In this document: positions 28,786 to 37,433 of the stretch, piece by piece
Position numbering within the stretch: position 1 is the stretch's first letter
Layout: each line of letters opens with the position of its first letter
NCBI RefSeq assembly: GCF_000012365.1
Contig: NC_007651.1
Location: forward strand, 2,914,001 to 2,978,000
Direction: 5' to 3'
DNA: 64,000 bases
Origin: Burkholderia thailandensis E264
Lineage (GTDB): Bacteria; Pseudomonadota; Gammaproteobacteria; Burkholderiales; Burkholderiaceae
The notes under the pieces: model-generated
What the model was told of the DNA's origin: nothing
The model's database searches: none
Seen by the model: the letters and a program-made list of their open reading frames with translations, nothing else
Position numbers and translations under genes: made by a program

Positions 28786-29994
28786 ATGACCCTCAAGATC
28801 ACCTGGCGCGCCGCCGCACTGACCGTGACGCTCGCCGCATGCGGCGGCGGCGGCGGCGGCGGGGGCGGCGGCTCGTCGACGCCGAACTCGAGCGGTAGCG
28901 GCATCACGCCGTCCAATGCGGCGAACGTGCGGCCCGTCACGGTGTCCGAAGGCATCACCGGCGCGGCGAACATGCTGATGACGACCGTCACCGTTTGTGC
29001 GCCGAATACGAACCAATGCCAGACGATCGACAACGTGCAGGTGGATACCGGCTCGGACGGCTTGCGCATTCTCGCGGCCGCGCTGCCGTCGAGCGTCGCG
29101 CTGCCCGTCGTGCCGGCCGCGAATGCGCCGATCACGGGCGCGTGCGCGATATTCGGCACGGGTTTCACATGGGGCTCGGTGCGTCGTGCCGACGTGAGGA
29201 TCGCGGGCGAAGTCGCGGCGAACATTCCGATCCAGGTGATCGCCGATCCAAGCACGCCGAACGCGCCGGCCGACTGCACGCAAAGCGCCGGACCGATGCA
29301 AACCCAAGGGGCGCTGCGCGCGAACGGCATTCTCGGCATCGGCCTCTTCGTCACCGACTGCGGCACCGCGTGCGCGAACAGCGCGCCGCCCGGCTGGTAT
29401 TACGGATGCACGGCGAGCGGCGCGTGCGCGAGCACATCGCAGCCGATCGCACAACAGATCGCGAATCCGGTCGGCGCATTCTCGAGCGACAACAACGGCT
29501 CGGTAATCGTGTTGCCGGCGATTCCGGCAACGGGCTCGGCAACGGTCAACGGCTCGCTGATCTTCGGCATCGGCACCCAGGCGAACAACGGGCTCGGCGC
29601 CGCTACGCCGCTCGCGACCACCGCATCGGGCGCTTACGTGACGAGCCTGCTCAACGGCAACACCAACGCACGCACGTTCTTCGATAGCGGCTCGAACGGG
29701 ATCTTCTTCGCGGACACGTCGCTGCCGCAGTGCGGTTCATGGTTCTGCCCGGCGAGCACGCAGACGTTCGGCATCACACTGAGCAGCGGCAACGGCGCGT
29801 CGAAAGCGACGACGTTCCAGGTCGCAAGTTCGCAAGTGCTGTTCTCGACGTTCAACTTCGCCTTCAACGACCTTGCCGGGCCGATCGGCAATGTCGTCGA
29901 TCTCGGACTGCCGCTCTTCTATGGACGCAATATCTATACGGCGATCGAAGGAAGAGCGACGCCCGCAGGGCCGGGGCCGTACTACGCGTACTGA
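28786..29994 (+). CDS. DUF3443-family lipoprotein with two aspartic-protease-like motifs
   Basis: Protein of 402 aa. The lipobox LAAC places the lipidated Cys at residue 19, followed by ten Gly and a Ser/Pro-rich linker. The folded part contains VQVDTGSDGLRI with Asp at residue 87, and FFDSGSNGIFFAD with Asp at residue 300. Two hydrophobic-D-T/S-G-S motifs about 210 residues apart, one per half, are the signature of bilobed pepsin-like proteases (D32/D215 in pepsin). Eight or so Cys could form disulfides. The ATG at 28786 follows GGTGAGGAG and lies 10 nt after the DUF2844 gene. Proteolysis is inference; the family has been annotated as unknown function. Confidence 0.85.
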   Translation: MTLKITWRAAALTVTLAACGGGGGGGGGGSSTPNSSGSGITPSNAANVRPVTVSEGITGAANMLMTTVTVCAPNTNQCQTIDNVQVDTGSDGLRILAAALPSSVALPVVPAANAPITGACAIFGTGFTWGSVRRADVRIAGEVAANIPIQVIADPSTPNAPADCTQSAGPMQTQGALRANGILGIGLFVTDCGTACANSAPPGWYYGCTASGACASTSQPIAQQIANPVGAFSSDNNGSVIVLPAIPATGSATVNGSLIFGIGTQANNGLGAATPLATTASGAYVTSLLNGNTNARTFFDSGSNGIFFADTSLPQCGSWFCPASTQTFGITLSSGNGASKATTFQVASSQVLFSTFNFAFNDLAGPIGNVVDLGLPLFYGRNIYTAIEGRATPAGPGPYYAY

Positions 29995-30193
29995 ACGAAT
30001 GCGCGGAACGTGCGACGCCACGGTTGAGGACGCGGCGTAAAGCTCGGCAGTGATGTGTCGACTCGTATTGATCCGCAATGCCCCGCGCTCGACGAAGTCG
30101 ATCCGCGGCAGACAGCATCACGTCAAAACAAGCCGCACACGAGCATCGAACAGAATTTACGTCGATACAGTTCTATTTACGAAAAGTGTCTGT

Positions 30194-30199
30194 TATACT
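30194..30199 (+). promoter_or_regulatory. -10 box of the tRNA-Pro gene
   Basis: TATACT lies 11 nt before the first base of tRNA-Pro. A weak TTCTAT sits 17 bp upstream at 30171. Confidence 0.5.
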
Positions 30200-30209
30200 T
30201 TCACGCTTT

Positions 30210-30286
<77 letters not shown>

Positions 30287-30685
30287 GGAATCAAGGCCTG
30301 GAAAGCTTGTCAGCCAAGGGTTTCCTTATCTGGCATAGCTTTCCGGGCCTTTCCTTTTTCCGGGTGCGTCAATTTGGTGTGTCAATTCCGCCGCGCGAGA
30401 ACGCGGAGATGACTGACTTGGCAACGCCGCCCACTGGCGTCCATTTGCGCCTCGGCTCGTCCGTATTCGATCGCCGGATCGGCGCGCACAAAGACCTGCA
30501 ACCACACGCCAGCGATCCAAGATCTGTCAGCCGAAGGCCGACGCATTCCGGGCTAGCGTCAGGCATGTGCCTTCCTCATGTACCTACTCGAAAATCGAAC
30601 AACCTCATAGCGTGCAAATCGAACTACAATGACCTCCGCAAAGGATTCCTGAAAATCAACTAGTGCAGCGCATCAAGGGGGTGCG
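30287..30685. other. Region downstream of tRNA-Pro without a clear gene
   Basis: About 400 nt. GGAAAGC and GCTTTCC in 30300-30350 form an imperfect hairpin (AAGGCCTGGAAAGC ... GCTTTCCGGGCCTTTCC) with a following TTTTT, which can terminate the tRNA transcript. The rest is less GC-rich and shows only broken frames; it may be a decayed integrase end, but I cannot show that. Confidence 0.45.
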
Positions 30686-31453
30686 ATGGGAAGTCCGTAT
30701 ATTCAAGCAAGGCTGAGCCAGATCGGCGATTTGATGAGTTTCGGCATTATCCAGCTCGATTACGAGGAGGTATTGGCCAAGCACTATCGCCGATGGATCC
30801 AGCCCGGCGATACGGTAATCGACGTCGGCGCGCATCTCGGCCTTCATCTTTCACGCTTCATCGAACTGGCCGGCCCGACTGGTCAGGTCATAGGCTTCGA
30901 GCCGCTCCCCTTCGCGTTCGACATTCTTTCAACACAACACGCTTGCCCTACTCTTACGCTGAACAACGTCGCACTCGCACACGAGCCCGGGCATGCCGAA
31001 TTCACGTTTGCACAAGGCAGTCCCGGAGAAAGCGGGCTGCGCAAGCGGTTGTACATTTCGCCGGAGACGGTCACGCCTACGCTGATCCCCGTCAAGGTCG
31101 ACACGCTCGACATGCACACCGAGAACCTGCGTTCCGTCGATTACATCAAGATCGACATCGAGGGGGGTGAAATCGGTTGCCTCGAAGGCGCAACCAGGAC
31201 GATCGACAAGTTCCGCCCACTCATTTCCACTGAATACGGCTATCCGAGCTACAGCGTCTATGGGCTGACAAAAGATTCATTGTTCAATTTCGCCAGCTCC
31301 AAGAATTACGTCCTATTTGATATTTTCCTCAATAGAATCGATACGCGCGACGAATGGCATATCGTTTGCGATTCGATCTGCTGGGATTATTTCCTGGTTC
31401 CCGCCGAGAAACTCGACGTCTTTACCGAGAGAGTCGCCCGACGGGCATTCTGA
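30686..31453 (+). CDS. FkbM-family SAM-dependent methyltransferase
   Basis: Protein of 255 aa. A class I Rossmann methyltransferase core starts with DTVIDVGAHLGLHLSRF (SAM motif I, about residue 40), then GQVIGFEPLP (motif II) and the FkbM signature VDYIKIDIEGGEIGCLEGA at about 150. FkbM enzymes methylate hydroxyls of sugars or polyketides, often in LPS, capsule or exopolysaccharide clusters. Here no glycan genes flank it. AAGGGGG precedes the ATG. The 3' part is distinctly AT-richer than core genes and it lies between tRNA-Pro and IS elements, which suggests horizontal acquisition. Confidence 0.85.
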   Translation: MGSPYIQARLSQIGDLMSFGIIQLDYEEVLAKHYRRWIQPGDTVIDVGAHLGLHLSRFIELAGPTGQVIGFEPLPFAFDILSTQHACPTLTLNNVALAHEPGHAEFTFAQGSPGESGLRKRLYISPETVTPTLIPVKVDTLDMHTENLRSVDYIKIDIEGGEIGCLEGATRTIDKFRPLISTEYGYPSYSVYGLTKDSLFNFASSKNYVLFDIFLNRIDTRDEWHIVCDSICWDYFLVPAEKLDVFTERVARRAF

Positions 31454-31742
31454 CGCAGAAACCGAACGTCAAATCGCCGATGCCGGCCCGCGCCGCGGGC
31501 TGGCATCGACGCGGCGCCGGCATCGCCTTCCGCGACCGCACGGCGGCAATCCCGCGCTGACGTCGATACAACCGCTCCCGCATCGATCGCATCCCGGATG
31601 CATCGCTCGCAACGCACATCAGCATACGATGCGCGCCTCCAGTCGCGACGCGCCCTCCCGATAGCCGCCCCGTGCCGCACGCGGCATCCATTCGGCTCGG
31701 CCCCGATATCGGTAGACACCGCGCCTGTGCCTGACCTCCCCC

Positions 31743-31750
31743 CATTTTTT
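31743..31750. repeat. Target-site duplication of the ISL3 element, left copy
   Basis: CATTTTTT, identical to 34397-34404; eight bp is the duplication size of ISL3-family elements. Confidence 0.9.
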
Positions 31751-32482
31751 GGTTCATCGTGGAATTCCGGGGAATGCGGCGCGGATCTTGAGGAAGAAGT
31801 ACTCCTCGTCGCGGTACCCATAAGCCCTGCGCTTGATGACCTTGATGGTGTTGTTGATGCCTTCAACGACGCTGGTGTTGAGCGGATGACGACAGCGAGT
31901 CACGATTCCGTGCCAGTACCCCTGCAAGCGCTGGGCGAACTTTTGTAGGGCGGCAATCCCGCTTTGCTGAGCCTGCTCGAACCATTGCCCCCAGGCCTTT
32001 TCCGCCCAGGCTGGCTTTCGGTAGAACCAGAGCCGTTTGAGTTCGTCGCGCAGCACGTAGACGCATAACAGCGACTGATTGGCGGCCAGTAACTCCTTCA
32101 GGTGCACGGCCTGATCCGGCTTCAGATTGTGGCGGTTGCGCAGCAGCAGCCAACGACTGGACTTCAGGACCTTCCGCGCCGGCTTGTCATGTCGGAGTTG
32201 ATTGGCCTGATCCACCCGTACCCGGTCGATCACTTCGCGCCCGTACTTGGCCACGACGTGGTACAGGTCGAAGACGATTTCCGCCTGCGGGCACTGCTCC
32301 TTGATCTCCAACTCGTAGGCCGTGGTCATGTCGATCGCAACCGCTTCGATACGCTCGGCCACGCCTTCAGGGAGTTGTTCGAAGAAGGCTCGCGCCGTTT
32401 CCCGTGAGCGTCCTGGCCCGACCCAGAGCACCTGCCGGCCGATCGGATCGACCACCACCGTGGCGTAGCGATGGCCTTTATG

Positions 32483-32487
32483 GAGCG
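32483..32487. repeat. Target-site duplication of the IS2-group element, left copy
   Basis: GAGCG, repeated at 33824-33828 on the other side of the element; five bp as expected for IS2-group insertions. Confidence 0.88.
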
Positions 32488-32518
32488 TGGAATTGACCCT
32501 GTAATCCCGGACACAGCT

Positions 32519-33406
32519 TCACACTAAGGTTGCTGAATCCATCGAGCGCCGGAACTCGCGAGGCGAGCGGTATTTCAGCGCGCTATGGGGGTGCTTCTCG
32601 TTGTAATGCTCGAACGCGATGGCCAGATTGTGTGCAGCGGTCGCCGCGTCCGGCTTCGGCATGAAGGCGACGTAATCGCGCTTCATGGTTTTCACGAAGC
32701 TCTCAGCCATGCCGTTACTTTGCGGGCTGCACACCGGCGTGGTCAACGGCTTCAGGCCTATGTCCATCGCAAACCGGCGCGTGTCGTCGGCCGTGTAGCC
32801 CGAACCGTTGTCGCTCAACCACTCGATTTCGGATGGCGTATGCAACGCATTGCCGAAACGATTTTCCACCGCAGCCAGCATCACGTCGCGCACGATGTCG
32901 CCGCTATGGCCTGCCGTCGTGGCCGCCCAACTCATCGCCTCGCGGTCACAGCAGTCCAGCGCGAACGTTACGCGCAGCGGCTCGCCGTTGTCGCAGCGAA
33001 ACTCGAAGCCGTCGGAGCACCATCGCTGATTGCTGCGACCGACAGCCACCTTGCCGTCATGGCGACGTTGCGGCCGAGGTGGAATCGGTCGGCGCTGCAT
33101 CAGTAGCCCGTGCGTACGCATGACGCGATAGATGCGCTTGGCATTGAACGGCACCAGCCCAACGGCAACACGCTCGTTGCGCAACGTGCCCCAAACCCGG
33201 CGATAGCCATAGCTGGGCAAATCGCCGACGACACGGCGGATTTCCTCGACCACGCTCGCATCGTCGGCCTGTCTCGATTGACGGCCATCGCGCCACGTCG
33301 CCGGGCGCGACAGTCGTGCCGATACGTTCGAGCGCGACACGCCGAGAACTTCACAAACCAGTTTCACTGGCCGTCCTCCGGCAGCAAGGGCGAGTGCGCT
33401 ATCCAT
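32519..33406 (-). CDS. IS3-family transposase OrfB (DDE integrase core)
   Basis: Catalytic half of the IS2-group transposase, 295 aa. An HTH_21-like stretch ([17 protein letters not shown] and [12 protein letters not shown]) precedes the rve integrase core: [19 protein letters not shown] (first Asp), [18 protein letters not shown] (second Asp) and [19 protein letters not shown] (Glu). The C-terminus [16 protein letters not shown] is typical. Its frame overlaps orfA by 43 nt and the active product is expected to be an OrfAB fusion through -1 frameshifting at 33406-33412; separate initiation at 33406 would give OrfB alone. Confidence 0.95.
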   Translation of the reverse strand: MDSALALAAGGRPVKLVCEVLGVSRSNVSARLSRPATWRDGRQSRQADDASVVEEIRRVVGDLPSYGYRRVWGTLRNERVAVGLVPFNAKRIYRVMRTHGLLMQRRPIPPRPQRRHDGKVAVGRSNQRWCSDGFEFRCDNGEPLRVTFALDCCDREAMSWAATTAGHSGDIVRDVMLAAVENRFGNALHTPSEIEWLSDNGSGYTADDTRRFAMDIGLKPLTTPVCSPQSNGMAESFVKTMKRDYVAFMPKPDAATAAHNLAIAFEHYNEKHPHSALKYRSPREFRRSMDSATLV

Positions 33407-33729
33407 TTTTTTGCTCGGCCGTACTCGACTGCTTCCCGGAGAATCTCGTTCTCCATGGTCTTTTTGCCGAGCATCCGTTGCAGCTCGCGAATCTGCTTGA
33501 GCGCGTCGGCCAGCTCCGATGCCGGAACTACTTCCTCGCCAGCCTTGACTGCTGACAGGCTCCCGTCCTGGTACAGCTTGCGCCAGTGGAACAGCTGGTT
33601 CGGGTTCACGCCGTGCTGGCGCGCGACCATCGAAACCGACGTCCCCGGCTCCAAACTCTCGCGAACCATCGCCAGCTTCTGTTCCGCCGTCCAGCGCCGC
33701 CGACGCTCCGGGCCCGTCAACACTTCCAT
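33364..33729 (-). CDS. IS3-family transposase OrfA (DNA-binding)
   Basis: Protein of 121 aa from the ATG at 33729 (a GTG at 33759 is an alternative). The start [20 protein letters not shown], the [23 protein letters not shown] and the leucine-zipper region [20 protein letters not shown] match IS2 OrfA closely. It ends [19 protein letters not shown]. It binds the IS ends and, fused by frameshifting to OrfB, forms the transposase. Confidence 0.93.
   Translation of the reverse strand: MEVLTGPERRRRWTAEQKLAMVRESLEPGTSVSMVARQHGVNPNQLFHWRKLYQDGSLSAVKAGEEVVPASELADALKQIRELQRMLGKKTMENEILREAVEYGRAKKWIAHSPLLPEDGQ
33406..33412 (-). promoter_or_regulatory. A7 slippery sequence for -1 frameshifting
   Basis: On the minus strand the OrfA codons GCA AAA AAA TGG include seven consecutive A residues. 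A -1 slip moves the ribosome into the orfB frame exactly where the two frames overlap, as in other IS3-family elements (A6G in IS2). Confidence 0.8.
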
Positions 33730-33823
33730 CACTTCCTGCCTGGTGTTAGTCAAAAACACAGTCCTATGCCTACCCGTTAGTTTAAGCGGGAGACTGTGTC
33801 CGGAGATTCAGGGGGCCGTTCCA

Positions 33824-33828
33824 GAGCG
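33824..33828. repeat. Target-site duplication of the IS2-group element, right copy
   Basis: GAGCG, matching 32483-32487. Confidence 0.88.
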
Positions 33829-34396
33829 CGAACTCGTCCATCGCCAGATAGCGGATCGTCGACCAGTCCGGCTCGGCCACGCGCGCTCGCAAGCGTATCT
33901 TGTCGATCGATTTCACCGTGTGCCAACCCAACTCGTAGAAGGCTGCGACCGCTTGCACGCTGGCCGCTTGTAGCAGCTTCTCGCAGGCCTTGGCGAACCG
34001 CTCCGTCACGCGCTGGTAGCGGCCCAGCCACGCCAGCTTCTCCAGTCGCGGGCCACCGCAGTGCTCACACCAGACCCGGCGACGAGGCACATGCAACACC
34101 ACCCGGTATTCGAACAGCGGCAGATCGCGCACTCGACGAACGGTCGTCTCGTGGATCTGCTGGCAGCGCGCCCCGCATTGCTCGCAGTACATGACCTTGC
34201 TGACCGGCTTCAGATACAGCGATAGCGTGCGCTCTTCTCCTTGCGGCCACTCCACCCGTTCCAACCGGTAGCCGGTCCAGCAGCCCAGTGCCTGAAGTGC
34301 CTTTCGATCGAGCAATTGCTTCCTCCGACATCCTTAGAATCAGGTGTCAGATTATGCAATCACTCGAAAACCCTCCACGGTTTCCTGCGTTGAACC

Positions 34397-34404
34397 CATT
34401 TTTT
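34397..34404. repeat. Target-site duplication of the ISL3 element, right copy
   Basis: CATTTTTT, matching 31743-31750. Confidence 0.9.
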
Positions 34405-34625
34405 CCGCACCCCGGCCCGCCACACGCCCGTCATATAGACGTTTGATTCGTATCATTGACATCGCGACATCCGCGCTGCGATGTGCCTTCTTGCACCGCA
34501 GCACCAACCGCCAACGTTTGGTAGCGCCTCTCTAGCACGGCTATGCCACACTGCCCCCAAACATCGGCGTCAGCCGACGCGCGCGCACGCGCGCCATTCA
34601 CGACAAAGATAGGGAGACATCAACG

Positions 34626-36836
34626 ATGTGGACACCGGTCCATCGCGCGCCATCTCACCGCACGCCCGGCGCGTGGCGTGTCATGCGCACGGCCGTTTCG
34701 GCTTCGCGCTGGTTCTTGCGCTCGTGCGCGGGAACCGCGGTCACGCTCGCCGTTTTGAGCGCGGGATGCGCGGAATCGACGCCCAAATCCGGCAACGGCG
34801 TTACCGCCTCGACGACGATCGAGCGCACGAAAGCCGATCGCCTCGCGCGCGAACAGCAGATCGCGCGAACCGTGCCAGCACTCGCGTCGATCAAGATCGA
34901 TCAGCCGCGCCCGCTCACGCTGCGCGATTCCGGCCAAAGCGGCACGCTCGCGTTCCTGCGTGACGTCGATTTCCGCATCGTCGGCGATCTCGGTTTCCTG
35001 GTCCACGAACTGTCGGCGACGCTCGTGCCGACGCATCCCGGCTCTCCCGCAGTGTTCGACGACCCCACGAGCTTCGACATCGCCGTGCACCACGGCACCG
35101 TGACGCTCGACAACACGAAGCTCAACGCGCTGTTCGGCGGCTACATCTTCGGCTATCGCAACGCGCCGCTGCGCAACGTGCGCGTGACGGCGGGCGACGG
35201 CGTCCTCGACATCCGTGGCGAAATGCAGCGCGACGGTTGGGTGCCGTTCTCGCTGCGAGGCAGGCTGGAGATCCGCGACGGTTCGACGCTCGTGTTCCGC
35301 CCGACCGACGTGCACGTATCGGGCATCGACGCGGGCCCCGTGATGCGCGCCGCGAAGGTGCAGGTGTCGGACCTGCTGAAGATCGACACGCCGATCGTGC
35401 GCCTGAACGGCAACGACCTCGTGCTCAACGTCGACAAGCTGCTGCCGCCGCCCCATCTGAAGATCAACATCGTCGCGCTGAAGCTGACTTCCGCCGGGCT
35501 CGACCTCGTGCTCGACGACGGCACGAAGGCGGGCTTCGCGATGCCCGAGAACGCGCCCAAGCATGCGATGTATCTGCGCGGCGGCGACGTGAAATTCATG
35601 CGGACAATGCCGATGAACGCGGACATCGTGATCTACCCGCCGCGCGAGTCGCCGCCCAACGCCCCGTTCGTATTCGACATGTATCACTATCGCGACCAGC
35701 TCGTCGCCGGCTATTTCAACTTCGAGCCGAGCGGCGCGCTGTCGATCCTGATGCCGTCGTATCAGCAGGTTGCGCGCCCCGTCACGCCCGGCGTCGGCAG
35801 TGCATCCGCGCACATGAACGACAGCCTGATCGACGCGCAGCAGTCGAGCCTCAACGACGCGCGCCGTCAGTGGGAGGCGTTCGCGATCATGCCGAACGGC
35901 AGCGCGCCGCAGCCGAGCTTCCGCAAGGTGACCGCCAAGCGCGGCGGCGACGTATCGACGTTCGGACCGCGCCATATCTCGAACGGCACGACGACGATCC
36001 ACCTGCACAACGCGGACTTCTACATCGCGGGCAACATCGGCTTTCGCGTCGACGATCTCGTCGTCCAGCTCGTGTCGAAGCGCGCGGGCGACCCCGTCGA
36101 TCTCGACGATCCGAACCAGTACGACATCCGCATCCTGAGCGGCTCGGTGCTCGCGCCATGGGACGCGATGTCCGACCTCTTCAACCGCCATCTGCTCGAC
36201 TATTCGCCGCGCTCGCTGAACGACCTGAAGCTAAGCGCGAACGGCAACGCGCTGCGCGTGCAGGGCGGCATCAAGCTGTGGAACCAAGTGCCGCCCGGCG
36301 TCTGGCTGCCGGCCGACATGAAGGGTTCGCTCACGCTGCTGGACGACCGCCATCTCGCGTTCACGCCGACCCAGGTATCGGTGCTCGGCATCCCGCAGGC
36401 GAAGCTGCTGCGCGCGCTCGACATCGAGCTGTCGTCGCTCGCGCCGCTCAAGCGCCGCGGCGCCGAGCTGCGCGGCAATTCGCTCGTGCTCGACCAGTAC
36501 ACGGTGTTCCCGCCACCCATGCTGGTTGGTCACATGTCGCAAGCGACGGTCGAGCCGGACGGCCTGCGCCTCACGTTCCGTTCCGCGCCGAACGCGCCCG
36601 TGCTGCGGCCGCCCGCGAACCTCCCGAATAGCTACCTGTGGCTCGAAGGCGGCGACACGAAGATGTTCAACGTACTCGTGCTGAACATGCGCATTCTCGT
36701 TCAGGACACGGCGAAGCAGCGGGTGCGCTTCGACCTCTACGACTACCGTGACGTCGTCTCGCGCGGCTCCGTGCGGATGGTGCACGACGGCACGCTATAC
36801 GTCGACGTCGGCAGGAAGGACCCGCTCGCGCGTTGA
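34626..36836 (+). CDS. Large lipoprotein built of two copies of one domain, unknown function
   Basis: Protein of 736 aa. The N-terminal lipoprotein signal (TLAVLSAGC, Cys at about residue 48) follows a long n-region; a second ATG at residue 20 is a possible start. Two diverged copies of a roughly 300-residue domain follow. The first (about 85-380) has FLRDVDFRIVGDLGFLVHEL, FDDPTSFDIAVHHGTV and RNAPLRNVRVTAGDGVLDIRG. The second (about 440-735) has LHNADFYIAGNIGFRVDDLV, LDDPNQYDIRILSGSV and SPRSLNDLKLSANGNALRVQG. Each ends in a similar segment (LPPPHLKINIVALKLT and FPPPMLVGHMSQATVE) and a closing DxYxYRD (DMYHYRDQ, DLYDYRDV). I do not recognise the family. A terminator follows. Confidence 0.85.
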   Translation: MWTPVHRAPSHRTPGAWRVMRTAVSASRWFLRSCAGTAVTLAVLSAGCAESTPKSGNGVTASTTIERTKADRLAREQQIARTVPALASIKIDQPRPLTLRDSGQSGTLAFLRDVDFRIVGDLGFLVHELSATLVPTHPGSPAVFDDPTSFDIAVHHGTVTLDNTKLNALFGGYIFGYRNAPLRNVRVTAGDGVLDIRGEMQRDGWVPFSLRGRLEIRDGSTLVFRPTDVHVSGIDAGPVMRAAKVQVSDLLKIDTPIVRLNGNDLVLNVDKLLPPPHLKINIVALKLTSAGLDLVLDDGTKAGFAMPENAPKHAMYLRGGDVKFMRTMPMNADIVIYPPRESPPNAPFVFDMYHYRDQLVAGYFNFEPSGALSILMPSYQQVARPVTPGVGSASAHMNDSLIDAQQSSLNDARRQWEAFAIMPNGSAPQPSFRKVTAKRGGDVSTFGPRHISNGTTTIHLHNADFYIAGNIGFRVDDLVVQLVSKRAGDPVDLDDPNQYDIRILSGSVLAPWDAMSDLFNRHLLDYSPRSLNDLKLSANGNALRVQGGIKLWNQVPPGVWLPADMKGSLTLLDDRHLAFTPTQVSVLGIPQAKLLRALDIELSSLAPLKRRGAELRGNSLVLDQYTVFPPPMLVGHMSQATVEPDGLRLTFRSAPNAPVLRPPANLPNSYLWLEGGDTKMFNVLVLNMRILVQDTAKQRVRFDLYDYRDVVSRGSVRMVHDGTLYVDVGRKDPLAR

Positions 36837-36879
36837 CCGTGCCGCACGCGCGGCACGGCCTCCGGGGCGAAACAGCTCG

Positions 36880-36918
36880 AAAAAAAGCCCGAGCGAACGA
36901 AGGTTCGCTCGGGCTTTT
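36880..36918. terminator. Bidirectional terminator
   Basis: GCCCGAGCGAAC (36887-36898) pairs perfectly with GTTCGCTCGGGC (36903-36914). TTTT follows on the plus strand and an A-run precedes it, so it serves both the duplicated-domain lipoprotein gene and the minus-strand phe/ihf operon. Confidence 0.92.
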
Positions 36919-36970
36919 CCATGACGTTCAGCCGCCTGAGTTACGAATCGCGCGCAGGCCTGCCCGGCGT

Positions 36971-37375
36971 TCAGCCGCGCTTGAGTCCGTCGATCACGTC
37001 GAGCAGCGCCCGGCGCAACTGCGCGACGTCGACGGCCTCGCGCGCGGCCAGCTCGGCCGCGTGCTGCTCGAGCTCATCGGGCTCGGGCGGCGCGCTTCGC
37101 TCGCTGCCGACCGTGTCGAGCCGGTTGCGGGCGCCGTTGATCGTGAACCCCTGCTCGTACAGCAACTCGCGAATCCGCCGGATCAGCAGCACCTCATGAT
37201 GCTGATAATAACGGCGGTTCCCCCGTCGCTTCACCGGACGCAACTGCGTGAACTCCTGCTCCCAATACCGCAGCACGTGAGGCTTCACGCCGCACAATTC
37301 GCTCACTTCCCCGATCGTGAAGTAGCGCTTTGCGGGAATCGGGGGCAACACGACTTTCTCAACCGTCGACGTCAT
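36971..37375 (-). CDS. MerR-family transcriptional regulator at the end of the pheST-ihfA unit
   Basis: Protein of 134 aa. The MerR winged-helix is at about residues 17-85: RYFTIGEVSELCGVKPHVLRYWEQEF, the wing RRGNRRYYQHHEVLLIRRI and the helix ELLYEQGFTINGARNRL. A short C-terminal helix (about 100-134) serves as dimerisation, with no Cys-rich metal site, so it is not a metal sensor of the classical type. It follows ihfA by about 60 nt in the same direction. This pheS-pheT-ihfA-merR order is familiar from betaproteobacteria; its targets are not known to me. Confidence 0.92.
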   Translation of the reverse strand: MTSTVEKVVLPPIPAKRYFTIGEVSELCGVKPHVLRYWEQEFTQLRPVKRRGNRRYYQHHEVLLIRRIRELLYEQGFTINGARNRLDTVGSERSAPPEPDELEQHAAELAAREAVDVAQLRRALLDVIDGLKRG

Positions 37376-37433
37376 CGTCAGTTAACCGTCGGTAAGGGGC
37401 GCGGGCGCAGCGCGCAGGAGGCAAAGCGCCGGC

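Larger units (their letters stand above)
32488..33823 (-). mobile_element. IS3-family (IS2 group) insertion sequence, 1336 bp, intact
   Basis: The ends are imperfect inverted repeats: TGGAATTGACCCTGTAATCC then CGGACACAG at 32488, and on the complement TGGAACGGCCCCCTGAATCT then CCGGACACAG at 33823. The repeat resembles the ends of IS2 (GGCCCCCTGAATCTCC). It has overlapping orfA and orfB with an A7 slippery run. 5-bp duplications GAGCG flank it. It lies inside the ISL3 transposase gene. All parts appear intact, so it may be active. Confidence 0.93.
31754..34315 (-). pseudogene. ISL3-family transposase, disrupted by an IS3-family insertion
   Basis: The N-terminal part is at 34315-33824: a TTG start with GGAGGA upstream, zinc-finger-like Cys pairs YCEQCGARC and WCEHCGG, then a helix-turn-helix. 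The C-terminal part is at 32482-31754. The break falls in the first catalytic motif, between YLAMDEFAL and HKGHRYATVVVDP. The second part holds IDMTTAYE and SVVEGINNTIKVIKRRAYGYRD with the catalytic Asp and Glu. Removing the insertion and one copy of GAGCG restores one frame of 406 aa, the normal length, so there is no other damage. As it stands the gene cannot make a functional protein. Confidence 0.93.
31751..34396 (-). mobile_element. ISL3-family insertion sequence, interrupted
   Basis: Terminal inverted repeats begin GGTTCATCGTGGAATTCCGG at 31751 and, on the complement, GGTTCAACGCAGGAAACCGT at 34396. Flanking 8-bp duplications CATTTTTT mark the exact ends. The element is 2646 bp, but 1341 bp of this is a second IS plus its 5-bp duplication, leaving a 1305-bp ISL3 element with a single transposase gene. 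The transposase stop codon falls inside the left repeat, as is usual for the family. Confidence 0.93.

Noticed and set aside
30287..30685. Possible tyrosine-integrase remnant after tRNA-Pro
   Set aside because: Only broken frames without the catalytic R-H-R-Y pattern are visible.
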